Origin: a virus
Direction: 5' to 3' (one strand)
DNA length: 40,083 nucleotides
Virus record (IMG/VR): IMGVR_UViG_3300032093_000322
Span: 1 to 40,083 of that record
Both the position numbers and the translations under genes were made by a program. This document shows positions 15,679 through 23,234 of the stretch, one piece after another. The first letter of the stretch is position 1, and the number at the start of each line of letters is the position of its first letter. The notes beneath the pieces are model-generated. The model saw only the letters and a list, made by a program, of their open reading frames with translations. It was not told the DNA's origin and ran no database searches.

Positions 15679-15933
15679 CTATTGGTTAATAAATGTTTTT
15701 AAACGTTCTGCTGTAGCTCCACCGCTTATACGTGCTACTTCTTGATTATCTTTAAGTAGTACAAAAGTTGGAACAGCGCGAATATTATATTCTTCTGCTA
15801 CGTGCGCTTGTTCATCAACATCTACTAACTCATATTGTACTCCATTTGCGCTTTCTTTTAGAGTGTTAAAAACTGGCTTTGTGCGTTGACATGGAGCACA
15901 CCAAGTAGCTGAAAACATTATGATTTTTTTCAT
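15679..15933 (-). CDS. Thioredoxin
   Basis: 84 residues, a minimal thioredoxin fold. The active site is W-C-A-P-C (SATWCAPCQRTKPVF), and the cis-Pro comes in IRAVPTFVLLKDN. It is shorter than E. coli Trx (108), lacking the first strand/helix, as is common in phage versions. It lies 13 nt upstream of the class II RNR and is probably its reductant. The WCAPC motif is more glutaredoxin/short-Trx-like than the usual WCGPC. Confidence 0.93.
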   Translation of the reverse strand: MKKIIMFSATWCAPCQRTKPVFNTLKESANGVQYELVDVDEQAHVAEEYNIRAVPTFVLLKDNQEVARISGGATAERLKTFINQ

Positions 15934-15936
15934 ATT

Positions 15937-16239
15937 TTATTCCTTTTTATTTGGCACTTCTATGTGCCCTATTTTAGCATTTTTGTATAATGGATTCTTA
16001 ACGGCAAATTCTGCGGCAGTTTTTCCAATACTAAATTGGAAACCAAGAAATTTGGTACGATACCAATCAGTAAGCATATTTAATGCATTAAAAAATACTA
16101 ATCCAAATATCGGAGGATGCACTTTAATGTATTTTTTTACTGGTTTTTCTGTGCCTGCCAGAACAGCATCTTTTGATCCTGTTACTATTAATCTTTTTTG
16201 ATATCCAAATAATTTAAAAATAAAATCTATAGCTTTCAT
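15937..16239 (-). CDS. Hypothetical protein
   Basis: 100 residues from the ATG at 16239, which has AAGGA 7 nt upstream; an earlier in-frame ATG lies within the previous gene. It starts MKAIDFIFKLFGYQKRLIV, has one mildly hydrophobic stretch (HPPIFGLVFFNALNML) and ends with basic residues. No family recognised. It is 3 nt upstream of thioredoxin. Confidence 0.6.
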   Translation of the reverse strand: MKAIDFIFKLFGYQKRLIVTGSKDAVLAGTEKPVKKYIKVHPPIFGLVFFNALNMLTDWYRTKFLGFQFSIGKTAAEFAVKNPLYKNAKIGHIEVPNKKE

Positions 16240-16255
16240 TTTATATCCTTTCTTA

Positions 16256-16480
16256 TTAATCATTATCTTCAACAAAATGTGACATTATAAATCCAAAAAA
16301 CCCAATAGTTAAAGTAAGAGGAATAAATAATAATATTCCTTCTCTACTGTTTAAAATAAATTTTTTAGAACTTTCCATTTCTGGTTTTGTTGGTAAATAT
16401 AAATATCTTAACATCCTAAGAAATAGAAAAAAATTAAAGCATATATAAGTTGCAGCTAATGTATTTAATAAAATTTTCAT
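16256..16480 (-). CDS. Small membrane protein, two predicted transmembrane segments
   Basis: 74 residues. Hydrophobic segments at about 4-24 (LLNTLAATYICFNFFLFL) and 49-66 (ILLFIPLTLTIGFFGFIM) are separated by a charged loop (PTKPEMESSKK). ATG overlaps the helicase stop (ATGA). Likely an inner-membrane protein; function unknown. Confidence 0.6.
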   Translation of the reverse strand: MKILLNTLAATYICFNFFLFLRMLRYLYLPTKPEMESSKKFILNSREGILLFIPLTLTIGFFGFIMSHFVEDND

Positions 16481-17862
16481 GATGCTTTTTTCTCCTTCTT
16501 ATAATTTTTATATTTCTGCTTTAAACTCTCTTCTTGTTTTTTAGTAGCTTTCTCAATAATTTCTGTAGCAGTTTCTGCACTTTGAGAAAGTACCTTTATT
16601 TTAACATTACTTGTGTCCATAAATATAGGGAAAACTAATCCATCAGGGCCATTTCTATTTTTAGCTACAAATAATCTACCTTCGTTCATATTTTTATCTT
16701 TAATTGTTCTTGAGATAGTAAATATGAAATCAGCTACAAAGCATTTATTGAATGCTTCGGAAATACTTTCCATAGTGATTACTTCTGCATTTAATCCACT
16801 GCGGTTTGTTTGAGAAGCTGTCCAGAGTGTGCATTGATATACCTGTGCTAATCCACGCAATTCTTCATAGATGCTCTCAAGCTCAATCCGTTTCTCCTTT
16901 TGGGCGCTTATAGGTCTAATTAGATCGCCATAGTCTACAATTACCATATCAATACGAAAATCTTTGCGTTTTAGTTTTTCGAGATGGTGTTTGATGGTGT
17001 TAGTAGAGGCGGATTTAGTAGGATATTCTTTAATAATAAGCTTGCCCTTTACATCTTTGACGCCTTCCCAAACTATTTGCTTTTGATCTTTAACTTCTGC
17101 TAATTGGATACCTGTAATACAGGAATCATAACGCAGTGCAACAACCTTATCTTGAAGTTCTAAAGTGTAGTGGACTACATTTAATCCAGCTTGAAGTGCC
17201 ATAGCGCCAAGATGGACCAATGCCATACTTTTACCGGCACCAGTAGGAGCAATAACTACTCCTAATTCACCGCGCCCAAGTCCACCTTTAGAAATATTAT
17301 CAATTAATTCCCAACCAGTAGAAATTGGATTACGTGCTTTCAACTCAAAGCGTTTCTCAAAGTCAAGAATAAAATCATAGCCATGATTATTATCCGTTCC
17401 AAGCTTAAGAGCATCGTTAATGATTTTAGAGATTTCATCATAAGAAGAGTTTTGTATTAATCCTACGCTTTTAATCATAGCTTCTTTTAATTTCTGTTTC
17501 TTGCAGAAATCAAGAGAAATATCTTTTATATGCTGTTCACCTTCAACAGAAAACTCATTTGCACTAATTCTAGCATAATAGTCGCGTATTTGTTTTTGTA
17601 ATAGCTCATTTTCCTTATCTAAGTCTGTACGAAGAATAGTTGTAATTGTATCGCGGGTTGGATGCGTGCCATACTTTTTACGATAATCAAATATCTTTTC
17701 AACAAATACACGTAAGTATTTTAATTCAAGAAAATTAATATCTAGTACTTCACTAACTTGATCAGCAAATGCGCGATCATCAAGAATAAGCTGAACAAGA
17801 TTTTCTTGAAACTTTGTACCATATCTCTCAAATGTCGGTGCTTCATTTAAAAACTGGCTCAT
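16477..17862 (-). CDS. DnaB/gp41-type replicative DNA helicase
   Basis: 461 residues, the DnaB size. The N-terminal helical domain (1-170) is followed by a RecA-like ATPase. Walker A is APTGAGKS (205-212) after the DnaB-type sequence STGWELIDN. Walker B is in DMVIVDYGDLI, and later motifs include WTASQTNRSG (sensor Gln) and FIFTISRTIKDKNM with the arginine-finger region. The C-terminus is a Lys/Glu-rich helix. It unwinds DNA at the fork, hexameric, 5'-3'. No primase or helicase loader is seen in the window. Its stop overlaps the membrane protein gene. Confidence 0.93.
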   Translation of the reverse strand: MSQFLNEAPTFERYGTKFQENLVQLILDDRAFADQVSEVLDINFLELKYLRVFVEKIFDYRKKYGTHPTRDTITTILRTDLDKENELLQKQIRDYYARISANEFSVEGEQHIKDISLDFCKKQKLKEAMIKSVGLIQNSSYDEISKIINDALKLGTDNNHGYDFILDFEKRFELKARNPISTGWELIDNISKGGLGRGELGVVIAPTGAGKSMALVHLGAMALQAGLNVVHYTLELQDKVVALRYDSCITGIQLAEVKDQKQIVWEGVKDVKGKLIIKEYPTKSASTNTIKHHLEKLKRKDFRIDMVIVDYGDLIRPISAQKEKRIELESIYEELRGLAQVYQCTLWTASQTNRSGLNAEVITMESISEAFNKCFVADFIFTISRTIKDKNMNEGRLFVAKNRNGPDGLVFPIFMDTSNVKIKVLSQSAETATEIIEKATKKQEESLKQKYKNYKKEKKAS

Positions 17863-17863
17863 A

Positions 17864-18829
17864 TTAGCAATTCTCCAAAACTATTCTGTGCATATAGGCA
17901 AACAACTCCTCTAGATTAACTTCTCCAAAACCATCTTTCAACATCATTTTAATGATTTCGGTTTTATTAAATGTACATTCACTATTTTCTAATGTGTAAT
18001 TAATTTTTTGTACATCTTGTATAGAAACATTTGGTATTGCTAATTGCATAATTTTATAATTGTCAATTATTTGTTGTTCTGAATCAACAATACTCTGGTA
18101 TATTTTAATTTGTGATTCGCTGTTCCTACAATAATTTATTACATCATTAATCATTAGATTTTTTTGTTCTTTTAATATAGGAATTCTTTTAGCAATTGTT
18201 GGTATACCAGCACCTTGAACGCCGTCAATATTATCACTTTTATCACCAGAAATGGCTCGTACCAAACAGAAATTAGAAGGATGAATTCCATACTGTTCTA
18301 TAATTCTATTCGTATTAAGTACTTCTTCTTTAACTGGTCTATAAAGGATTGTATCATCATTACATAACTGTATAAAGTCCTTATCATTAGAAACAATAAT
18401 TTTGTTATATTTTTGAATAGTAGCATGCTGCACAATCACTGAGATTAGATCATCGGCTTCTACACTATCTAGAAGCAATTGTATAACCGGCATATTGTTT
18501 AAATATTCTGCCAATCTAGTCATCTGCCATATCTTATTTTTTAATTCTTGATTTTCGTCAAGCAATTGTACATTTCTATTAAGACGCAATGGCTTACGAC
18601 CATTCTTATAATTTTTATTCATTAATCTACGTTTAGTAGAACCACCTTTACCATCCCAACAAATAACAACTCTATTTGGATTAATAAATTTACAAAGCTT
18701 TTGTAAGCTTTTAATAAAACCTAAAACACCACCAATAGGATTACCATTGGTGGCGATGGAAGGATTAACTGTATAATTTCTTAAATACAAATTATTTGCA
18801 TCTATAACTAATACTTTTTTCTTATCCAT
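17864..18829 (-). CDS. 5'-3' exonuclease / flap endonuclease (T4 RNase H and PolI N-terminal family)
   Basis: 321 residues. The acidic metal-binding motifs of the FEN family are present: D10 in VLVIDANNLYLRN, WDGKGGSTKRR (the arch region start), SVEADDLI, VSNDKDFIQL and AISGDKSDNIDGVQGAG (the helix-hairpin-helix DNA-binding part). It removes RNA primers from lagging-strand fragments. In many phages it is separate from the polymerase, as here. It lies 1 nt from the helicase and shares its transcript. Confidence 0.93.
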   Translation of the reverse strand: MDKKKVLVIDANNLYLRNYTVNPSIATNGNPIGGVLGFIKSLQKLCKFINPNRVVICWDGKGGSTKRRLMNKNYKNGRKPLRLNRNVQLLDENQELKNKIWQMTRLAEYLNNMPVIQLLLDSVEADDLISVIVQHATIQKYNKIIVSNDKDFIQLCNDDTILYRPVKEEVLNTNRIIEQYGIHPSNFCLVRAISGDKSDNIDGVQGAGIPTIAKRIPILKEQKNLMINDVINYCRNSESQIKIYQSIVDSEQQIIDNYKIMQLAIPNVSIQDVQKINYTLENSECTFNKTEIIKMMLKDGFGEVNLEELFAYMHRIVLENC

Positions 18830-18836
18830 TTAATCC

Positions 18837-19199
18837 TCAAAACTTATAAGTACCAATAACCTCATTATCAACAGTATAATAAACCTTACGAATACCACGT
18901 TCTTCCATAACCGCATGACACATAGCGCAAGGCTTACTCATGCGAGCGTCTTCGCCATTCTTTGAGCATCGTGCGACATACATAACAGAACCTTTTGTTA
19001 TATGTCTAGGAATATTCAAGATCGCCTTGATCTCGGCATGGTACGTTGCATTTCCTTTTTCTTCTGGGCGGTAATCCTTTCCAACTGAACAATACCGCTC
19101 TGAATTGATTCCCATGCCAACAATGGCACCACCGCGCACAAGAACCGCACCATGTCTAAAATTACCATAAGTAGAATTTCCAGCGAGTTTTTTAGCCAG
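18837..19199 (-). CDS. Cytidine/deoxycytidylate deaminase family protein with unresolved 5' end
   Basis: The zinc site is clear: H-A-E (TYHAEIKAI) and P-C-A-M-C. The only ordinary start in this frame is a GTG at 19139 (VRGGAIVGMG), which would cut off the first helix and strand of the fold. The same frame runs on upstream as LAKKLAGNSTYGNFRHGAVL, which fits the deaminase N-terminus, to a CTG at 19199 with GGAGG 10 nt before it. The frame stays open a little further, with no ATG, GTG or TTG. The frame +1 to it holds a short ORF with a strong ribosome site (19192-19305). Start at an unusual CTG, a +1 shift from that ORF, or a sequence error are all possible. Likely role: dCMP to dUMP for ThyX. 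Confidence 0.7.
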   Translation of the reverse strand: MAKKLAGNSTYGNFRHGAVLVRGGAIVGMGINSERYCSVGKDYRPEEKGNATYHAEIKAILNIPRHITKGSVMYVARCSKNGEDARMSKPCAMCHAVMEERGIRKVYYTVDNEVIGTYKF

Positions 19200-19305
19200 C
19201 TGGAAGATACCTCCGTACTTTCTTTGATGCTTCTCCTCCCTTCATCTGGCTGTCCTCAATGTTGCTGTGCTTCTTCACATAGCTCGTCGTCGCATCGGTA
19301 TCCAT
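19192..19305 (-). CDS. Short ORF overlapping the deaminase 5' end (probable N-terminus in another frame)
   Basis: 37 residues, starting MDTDATTSYVKKHSNIEDSQ and ending RRYLPAG. It has an excellent AAGGAG site and a consensus sigma-70 promoter just upstream (19331-19359), so it is probably translated. Skipping one base at the AAA-G near its Lys-Lys would continue into YGGIFQLAKK and the deaminase, giving a 155-residue protein of the expected size. Alone it has no recognisable function. Confidence 0.5.
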   Translation of the reverse strand: MDTDATTSYVKKHSNIEDSQMKGGEASKKVRRYLPAG

Positions 19306-19330
19306 ATCTTTCTCCTTTGAAAGTGTAAGC

Positions 19331-19359
19331 ATAATAGTACAACTAAACTGTGATGTCAA
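19331..19359 (-). promoter_or_regulatory. Sigma-70-type promoter
   Basis: Minus strand TTGACA (19354-19359, perfect), 17-nt spacer, TATTAT (19331-19336, 5 of 6). The -35 lies in the last codons of uvsE. It would drive the deaminase, exonuclease and helicase genes, probably early with host RNA polymerase. Confidence 0.65.
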
Positions 19360-20272
19360 ACTGTCTACGCATTTGTAGTACAGCAAGATTTTTCATCTTA
19401 GCCTCAACATCAACATCAATTAGATTATCACGAATAGCTGCCAGCTGTATATCAGGAACATAATGAATAAAATTAGAATGCGCTCTGCGCTCTGTATATG
19501 AACCATTTTCCATTCCCGGTTCAGTATTAGAAAGGTGCTGCAATGGCTTAATCTTACCCCATGTTTTGCTGGTTTCATAAAATGCATCTATGAAAGATAG
19601 ATCATCACTTCCAAAAGTATGGTGATGAGAATCAAGGACAATAGGAATACCGGTTTTTTCATGAACTTGAAGTAGTTGCTTAACATTATAACACCTTTCA
19701 TCATTCTCAAGAGTAAGACGGTTTTTTACGCTTTCTGGAAGCGTTCTAAAGATATCAACAATTTTGCTATTTCTATCTTTTTTGCCACCATGAATATTGA
19801 TTGCATAATAGGGAGTTTTTTCAAAACCCATCATATCAAAAATCCATGCATGATATTCAAGTTCACGAATAGAGTTTTGGATAACCTTATCGCTATCGCT
19901 TGAAATAACAGTAAATTGACCGGGATGACAAGTGACACGAATATTATGCGAATGAAACAAGCCACCAAGATATGCAAGCTTGTTTTTTAGCGATGCATCA
20001 TCTTTTGCAAGATGAGAACAAAACTCAAATAGAGGGAAAAGAGTGCTAGTAAGCCTGAAGGATTTAATATTATTTTCAATTAGTTTTGGAAATATTTGAA
20101 TATGCTGATCTACGTTATTATGATAAGTATCAATAATTCTTTGATCATTGTATTTGCCGTTTTTATAAGCTCCGAGTTGCAGCATTTTTTCATCAATAAG
20201 ATTGATAATTTCTTTATTGCCATTTCTTTTCGTTTTTTCTTCAACCCACTGGCAGCAAATACTAAGACTCAT
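19343..20272 (-). CDS. uvsE: UV DNA damage endonuclease (UvsE/UVDE family)
   Basis: 309 residues from the ATG at 20272, 5 nt after GGAGG; a longer frame reaches into the terminator hairpin and is rejected. The TIM-barrel signatures are present: SFRLTSTLFP, VTCHPGQFTV, YYAINIHGGKKDR, LTLENDERC and PIVLDSHHHTF, which supply His, Glu and Asp ligands for the metal cluster. UVDE nicks 5' to pyrimidine dimers and starts an excision repair path independent of UvrABC. It would protect phage DNA from sunlight. It follows recA, from which it is separated by a terminator with a nested promoter. Confidence 0.95.
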   Translation of the reverse strand: MSLSICCQWVEEKTKRNGNKEIINLIDEKMLQLGAYKNGKYNDQRIIDTYHNNVDQHIQIFPKLIENNIKSFRLTSTLFPLFEFCSHLAKDDASLKNKLAYLGGLFHSHNIRVTCHPGQFTVISSDSDKVIQNSIRELEYHAWIFDMMGFEKTPYYAINIHGGKKDRNSKIVDIFRTLPESVKNRLTLENDERCYNVKQLLQVHEKTGIPIVLDSHHHTFGSDDLSFIDAFYETSKTWGKIKPLQHLSNTEPGMENGSYTERRAHSNFIHYVPDIQLAAIRDNLIDVDVEAKMKNLAVLQMRRQFDITV

Positions 20273-20280
20273 ATAGCCTC

Positions 20281-20317
20281 CAAAAGAAAACCGCTCCAGT
20301 ATTCTACACTGGAGCGG
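20281..20317 (-). terminator. Rho-independent terminator after recA
   Basis: Minus strand CCGCTCCAGT, 7-nt loop, ACTGGAGCGG, then TTTTCTTTT. A 10-bp GC-rich stem lies 19 nt past the recA stop; the T tract overlaps the sequence before the uvsE ribosome site. Confidence 0.88.
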
Positions 20318-20330
20318 CAATATATGTCAA
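20301..20330 (-). promoter_or_regulatory. Sigma-70-type promoter nested in the recA terminator
   Basis: Minus strand TTGACA (20325-20330, perfect), 18-nt spacer, TAGAAT (20301-20306) in the hairpin loop. Transcription would begin in the right arm, so uvsE RNA made from here escapes the terminator that stops recA RNA. The 18-nt spacer is one longer than ideal. Confidence 0.55.
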
Positions 20331-20335
20331 CCGAC

Positions 20336-21481
20336 TTAGTTTAGATTTTCTTCTGCCTCTTCGCCTTCAATATTATAGTAATTCTTTGCATCGCCTTCAC
20401 GGGTATCAAATTTTACAATTACTTCTCGATCCATGATGTCAAGAACTGATTTTTTGAAAGCTTCGTCTTTGCTCATTAGTTCTTCCCAACCGCTTTGTTG
20501 GAATTTCTTTGGCGTACCTGCAACATCTAATTCGTACCATGCGCCCATTTGTTTAATAAACGGTTTAATGGCTTCAAAGATGCTTTCGTTATCCAATACA
20601 CCAACACTTCCGCCCCACATGATTTTGAAAAGACATTCACGACCAGCAGTACCAAAACGAGATTTTTCTAATCTTGCTTTGACTTCACTACCAATCTTAT
20701 AGCCGCGCTCATCAATAACATAGCTATCTTTTGCTTTTCTTCCAGTTAGCCAAACACGCAAGCTATAGGAATAGCTTAATGCTTTACCACCGGGAGTTGT
20801 GTATCTTTCACTATCTGTAGCATACTTAATATTTTGAACCTGTAGATTGGTCTTTAATTGATTTAAAATCAGAAGCGTGCTTTGACTATTGGCAATTGGT
20901 TGAATCAATTTAGATAAACCCTTTGCTAGAATGCGCGGTTTAACTGCCATAGAAGACTGTGGATCAAAATCACCTTCTAGATCTGTTTTACTTGGAGTTA
21001 ATGCCATAGAATCCCAAATAAACAACATTCTATTTTGATTATTCTTTAACAAGTCTTCGATACTTTCCAAAACAAATTCTACGCTTTCTGCTTGTGTATA
21101 AAGAACTTTAGAAATGTCACAACCAGCCTTAGTTAAGAACTCTGGATCGATTGCACTTTCACTATCAAAATAAATAACATCAATACCCATTTTTTGTGCA
21201 TTAGCTGCAATCTGTGCAGCCATGTAGGATTTACCAGAACCTTCCAATCCTGCAAGTTCTGTTACTTTACCTACTGGAATTCCTGCCAACTTTCCACGGC
21301 AGATAATTGAATCAAGCCATCTTGAACCAGTAGAGATCCAATCATTAACTTCTGTTGGATTATCTTCTTGTAAGTCAAAAGAAACTTCACGACCACTTTT
21401 TTTATTTAATAGTTCACGCAATTGATCAATTGATACTTTACCAGCAGATTCTTTTTTATTTTTTCCCGTTGCCATTGACAT
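20336..21481 (-). CDS. recA: RecA-family recombinase
   Basis: 381 residues. Walker A is GLEGSGKS (78-85). Walker B is MLFIWDSMALTPS, and the L2 region is in LLILNQLKTNLQVQNIKY. The TPGGKALSYSYSLRVWL segment is typical of RecA/UvsX, including the conserved G-G-x-A. It binds single-stranded DNA to promote strand exchange and recombination-dependent replication. The C-terminus is acidic (YNIEGEEAEENLN), as in RecA. ATG at 21481 is 5 nt after GGAG. It is next to the SSB gene, from which it is separated by a terminator. Confidence 0.95.
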   Translation of the reverse strand: MSMATGKNKKESAGKVSIDQLRELLNKKSGREVSFDLQEDNPTEVNDWISTGSRWLDSIICRGKLAGIPVGKVTELAGLEGSGKSYMAAQIAANAQKMGIDVIYFDSESAIDPEFLTKAGCDISKVLYTQAESVEFVLESIEDLLKNNQNRMLFIWDSMALTPSKTDLEGDFDPQSSMAVKPRILAKGLSKLIQPIANSQSTLLILNQLKTNLQVQNIKYATDSERYTTPGGKALSYSYSLRVWLTGRKAKDSYVIDERGYKIGSEVKARLEKSRFGTAGRECLFKIMWGGSVGVLDNESIFEAIKPFIKQMGAWYELDVAGTPKKFQQSGWEELMSKDEAFKKSVLDIMDREVIVKFDTREGDAKNYYNIEGEEAEENLN

Positions 21482-21493
21482 ATTATCTCCTAT

Positions 21494-21527
21494 AAAAAAT
21501 GGGGAACAGAATTTTCTCTGTTCCCCA
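21494..21527 (-). terminator. Rho-independent terminator after the SSB gene
   Basis: Minus strand TGGGGAACAGA, 6-nt loop, TCTGTTCCCCA, then TTTTTT, an 11-bp perfect stem 27 nt past the SSB stop. RecA needs its own promoter or readthrough. A weak TAAACA-17-TATACT lies just upstream of the stem. Confidence 0.88.
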
Positions 21528-21553
21528 AGTATACTCTACATATTACACTTTGT

Positions 21554-22318
21554 TTAGTTAGACATTAGCTCTGCAAACGCTTCATCTACTGGGCTTTTTG
21601 CCTTAACAGCAGCAGCATACTTTTCAGTAGTAGAAGAACCTTCTTCTGCCTCTTCATCAGTATTACCAGCTAGATGTTCATCTAAAATCTTGCCTACTTC
21701 ATCACTATTCTTACGTGTGTGAAGAGTTTCAAAATCTGGCAAAGATTCTAGAAGTTCTTTACACTCTGCGTCACTACCTTGACAAAGCTTACTTGTCTTA
21801 CGTGCAGGAGTTACCTTGGTAGTAGGATATGAAGCACCGGGAACCTTATTAGCAGCAATGGTCAAATCTGTACCATTAGCTGGATCTGTAATATCTCCAT
21901 AATCTGGATTTAGTACAAGATTGATAAGATCTTGGTACACAAGCTTACCATAGCCCCAGATCTTGATTCCTTCCTTCTCTTCTCCACGAACTACTACTGG
22001 AGAGAAAAAGCGTTGGCGTGGAAGAAACTTCTTAGCCATCTTTGCACTTTCTTCAGTCTTTTCTCTGTAGAGCTTGCTAGCAAAATCGCAAACCGCGCAT
22101 TCATCACCAAAGTTTTTCTTTGGGCAAAGGAATCCACCTTGTGAACCTACTTCGTAGTGAAACCAGTATTCCTTAAATGGATCGCCATCTGATGTTGGAA
22201 CGATTCGGAGAGAATACGTTTGCCCCTCTTTTGGACTCCAGAAGTTTGTTTTAGAACCGCCACCCTTGTTTTGCAATGCATTAAGCTTAGACTTCATTTT
22301 CTTTAGATCAATACCCAT
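21554..22318 (-). CDS. Single-stranded DNA-binding protein, T4 gp32-like
   Basis: 254 residues. The N-terminus (MGIDLKKMKSKLNALQNKGG) is basic, as in gp32's cooperative domain. The core has H54, C65, C74 and C77 (HYEV ... GFLCPKKNFGDECAVCDF), which matches the H-x11-13-C-x8-9-C-x2-C zinc site of gp32. The C-terminal 40 residues are acidic (HLAGNTDEEAEEGSS), the usual tail for partner proteins. It coats single-stranded DNA at the fork and works with RecA and the helicase. It starts 85 nt after the preceding gene, in a gap with a hairpin. Confidence 0.9.
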   Translation of the reverse strand: MGIDLKKMKSKLNALQNKGGGSKTNFWSPKEGQTYSLRIVPTSDGDPFKEYWFHYEVGSQGGFLCPKKNFGDECAVCDFASKLYREKTEESAKMAKKFLPRQRFFSPVVVRGEEKEGIKIWGYGKLVYQDLINLVLNPDYGDITDPANGTDLTIAANKVPGASYPTTKVTPARKTSKLCQGSDAECKELLESLPDFETLHTRKNSDEVGKILDEHLAGNTDEEAEEGSSTTEKYAAAVKAKSPVDEAFAELMSN

Positions 22319-22336
22319 TTTACTTCTCCTTTATAT

Positions 22337-22362
22337 ATCAACCGGCAAATCTCCCGGCTGAT
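22337..22362 (-). other. Hairpin before the SSB gene
   Basis: Minus strand ATCAGCCGG, 8-nt loop, CCGGTTGAT: 9 bp with one G-U pair, followed by ATATAAAGG, so not a normal terminator. It lies 12 nt before the ribosome site. gp32 in T4 is autoregulated at its mRNA leader; a leader structure here could play a similar role, by analogy only. The rest of the 85-nt gap shows nothing clear. Confidence 0.4.
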
Positions 22363-22403
22363 GGTTAGACTCTAACACGGTTTGTGTCGGAGTTACAACA
22401 TGC

Positions 22404-23234
22404 TTATAAACTTTGTATAAATTTGCTGTGTGCTACAACATAGCAATAATTAGTTTGATTTTTAGTTGAATATATTCTATATGATATTTTTGTATTGTCA
22501 ACTGCTTTATTTTTTAGTTGTTCTTTTATTACTTTAAATAGTTTGTTATCTGTTTTTAACACATTCTCATTTATGAAAAAATTATAACATTTATCATTTA
22601 TATTTTTAATATCAAAAAACATTTTTTCAATATTATTTTCTAGATCATACATACCAAAAGTAGAAATCCTAGATATGTCACTAGGTGGAAAATAATTTTC
22701 TATAATAGAATTCAAACTTTTTAATGAATTTATAGCACTATATGTTTTATAAATTAAATTCAAATGTTCTTCATACCAATCAGCAATTGGTATATCTCCC
22801 AAAAAAGTTTCTAATGTTTTAGAATCAAATAAAAATATTTCTTTAAAGACGCCAGATCTAGCATATTCTTGAAAAACATTAAATACAACTTTGTTTATTA
22901 ACAAACTTTCATTTCTTAAATAATCAATATCGGGTATAAGATATAATATAGATATATTTTTTTGTTTTATTTGTTTTAAAATTCTCAATGAAGCAGAAAC
23001 AACATCGCAATCACCGCTTGTAATAAAAAGAATATCATCACTAATATCAGAAAAAAATTCTGTCATATCTGGACAGTTTTTTTCGTATTCTTCGGGTGTC
23101 TTTTCTGTCTGTAAAGAAAAACAATTTTTACCGTCAATATTTTTATCAATTAATTTTACTTTGAAATTTTCATTATTTTCAAATAGCTCACCTATATCAC
23201 ATGATTTATTTCCTAAACAAATAATAGTTTGCAT
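22404..23234 (-). CDS. Divergent protein with tubulin/FtsZ-like pattern (speculative)
   Basis: 276 residues, no certain family. The N-terminus (TIICLGNKSCDIGELF) resembles the first strand and G-x-G-x-x-[GC]-N loop of FtsZ. Residues 66-100 (DDILFITSGDCDVVSASL then ILKQIKQKNISILYLIP) parallel FtsZ's strand, glycine signature loop and following helix and strand. The GGGTG[ST]G signature is degraded to T-S-G-D-C-D-V, so GTP binding is doubtful. A later YARSG/IPIADWYEEHLN part fits the region after the nucleotide site. Phage tubulins (PhuZ) centre DNA; that role is not supported by anything else here. Its ATG shares a base with the PolA stop (TAATG), so the two are coupled. Confidence 0.5.
   Translation of the reverse strand: MQTIICLGNKSCDIGELFENNENFKVKLIDKNIDGKNCFSLQTEKTPEEYEKNCPDMTEFFSDISDDILFITSGDCDVVSASLRILKQIKQKNISILYLIPDIDYLRNESLLINKVVFNVFQEYARSGVFKEIFLFDSKTLETFLGDIPIADWYEEHLNLIYKTYSAINSLKSLNSIIENYFPPSDISRISTFGMYDLENNIEKMFFDIKNINDKCYNFFINENVLKTDNKLFKVIKEQLKNKAVDNTKISYRIYSTKNQTNYCYVVAHSKFIQSL
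22474..22501 (-). promoter_or_regulatory. Possible sigma-70 promoter upstream of SSB
   Basis: Minus strand TTGACA (22496-22501), 16-nt spacer, TAGAAT (22474-22479), within the 3' end of the 22404-23234 gene. It would supply SSB about 150 nt downstream. Spacing is one short of ideal; the hexamers are good. Confidence 0.45.
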
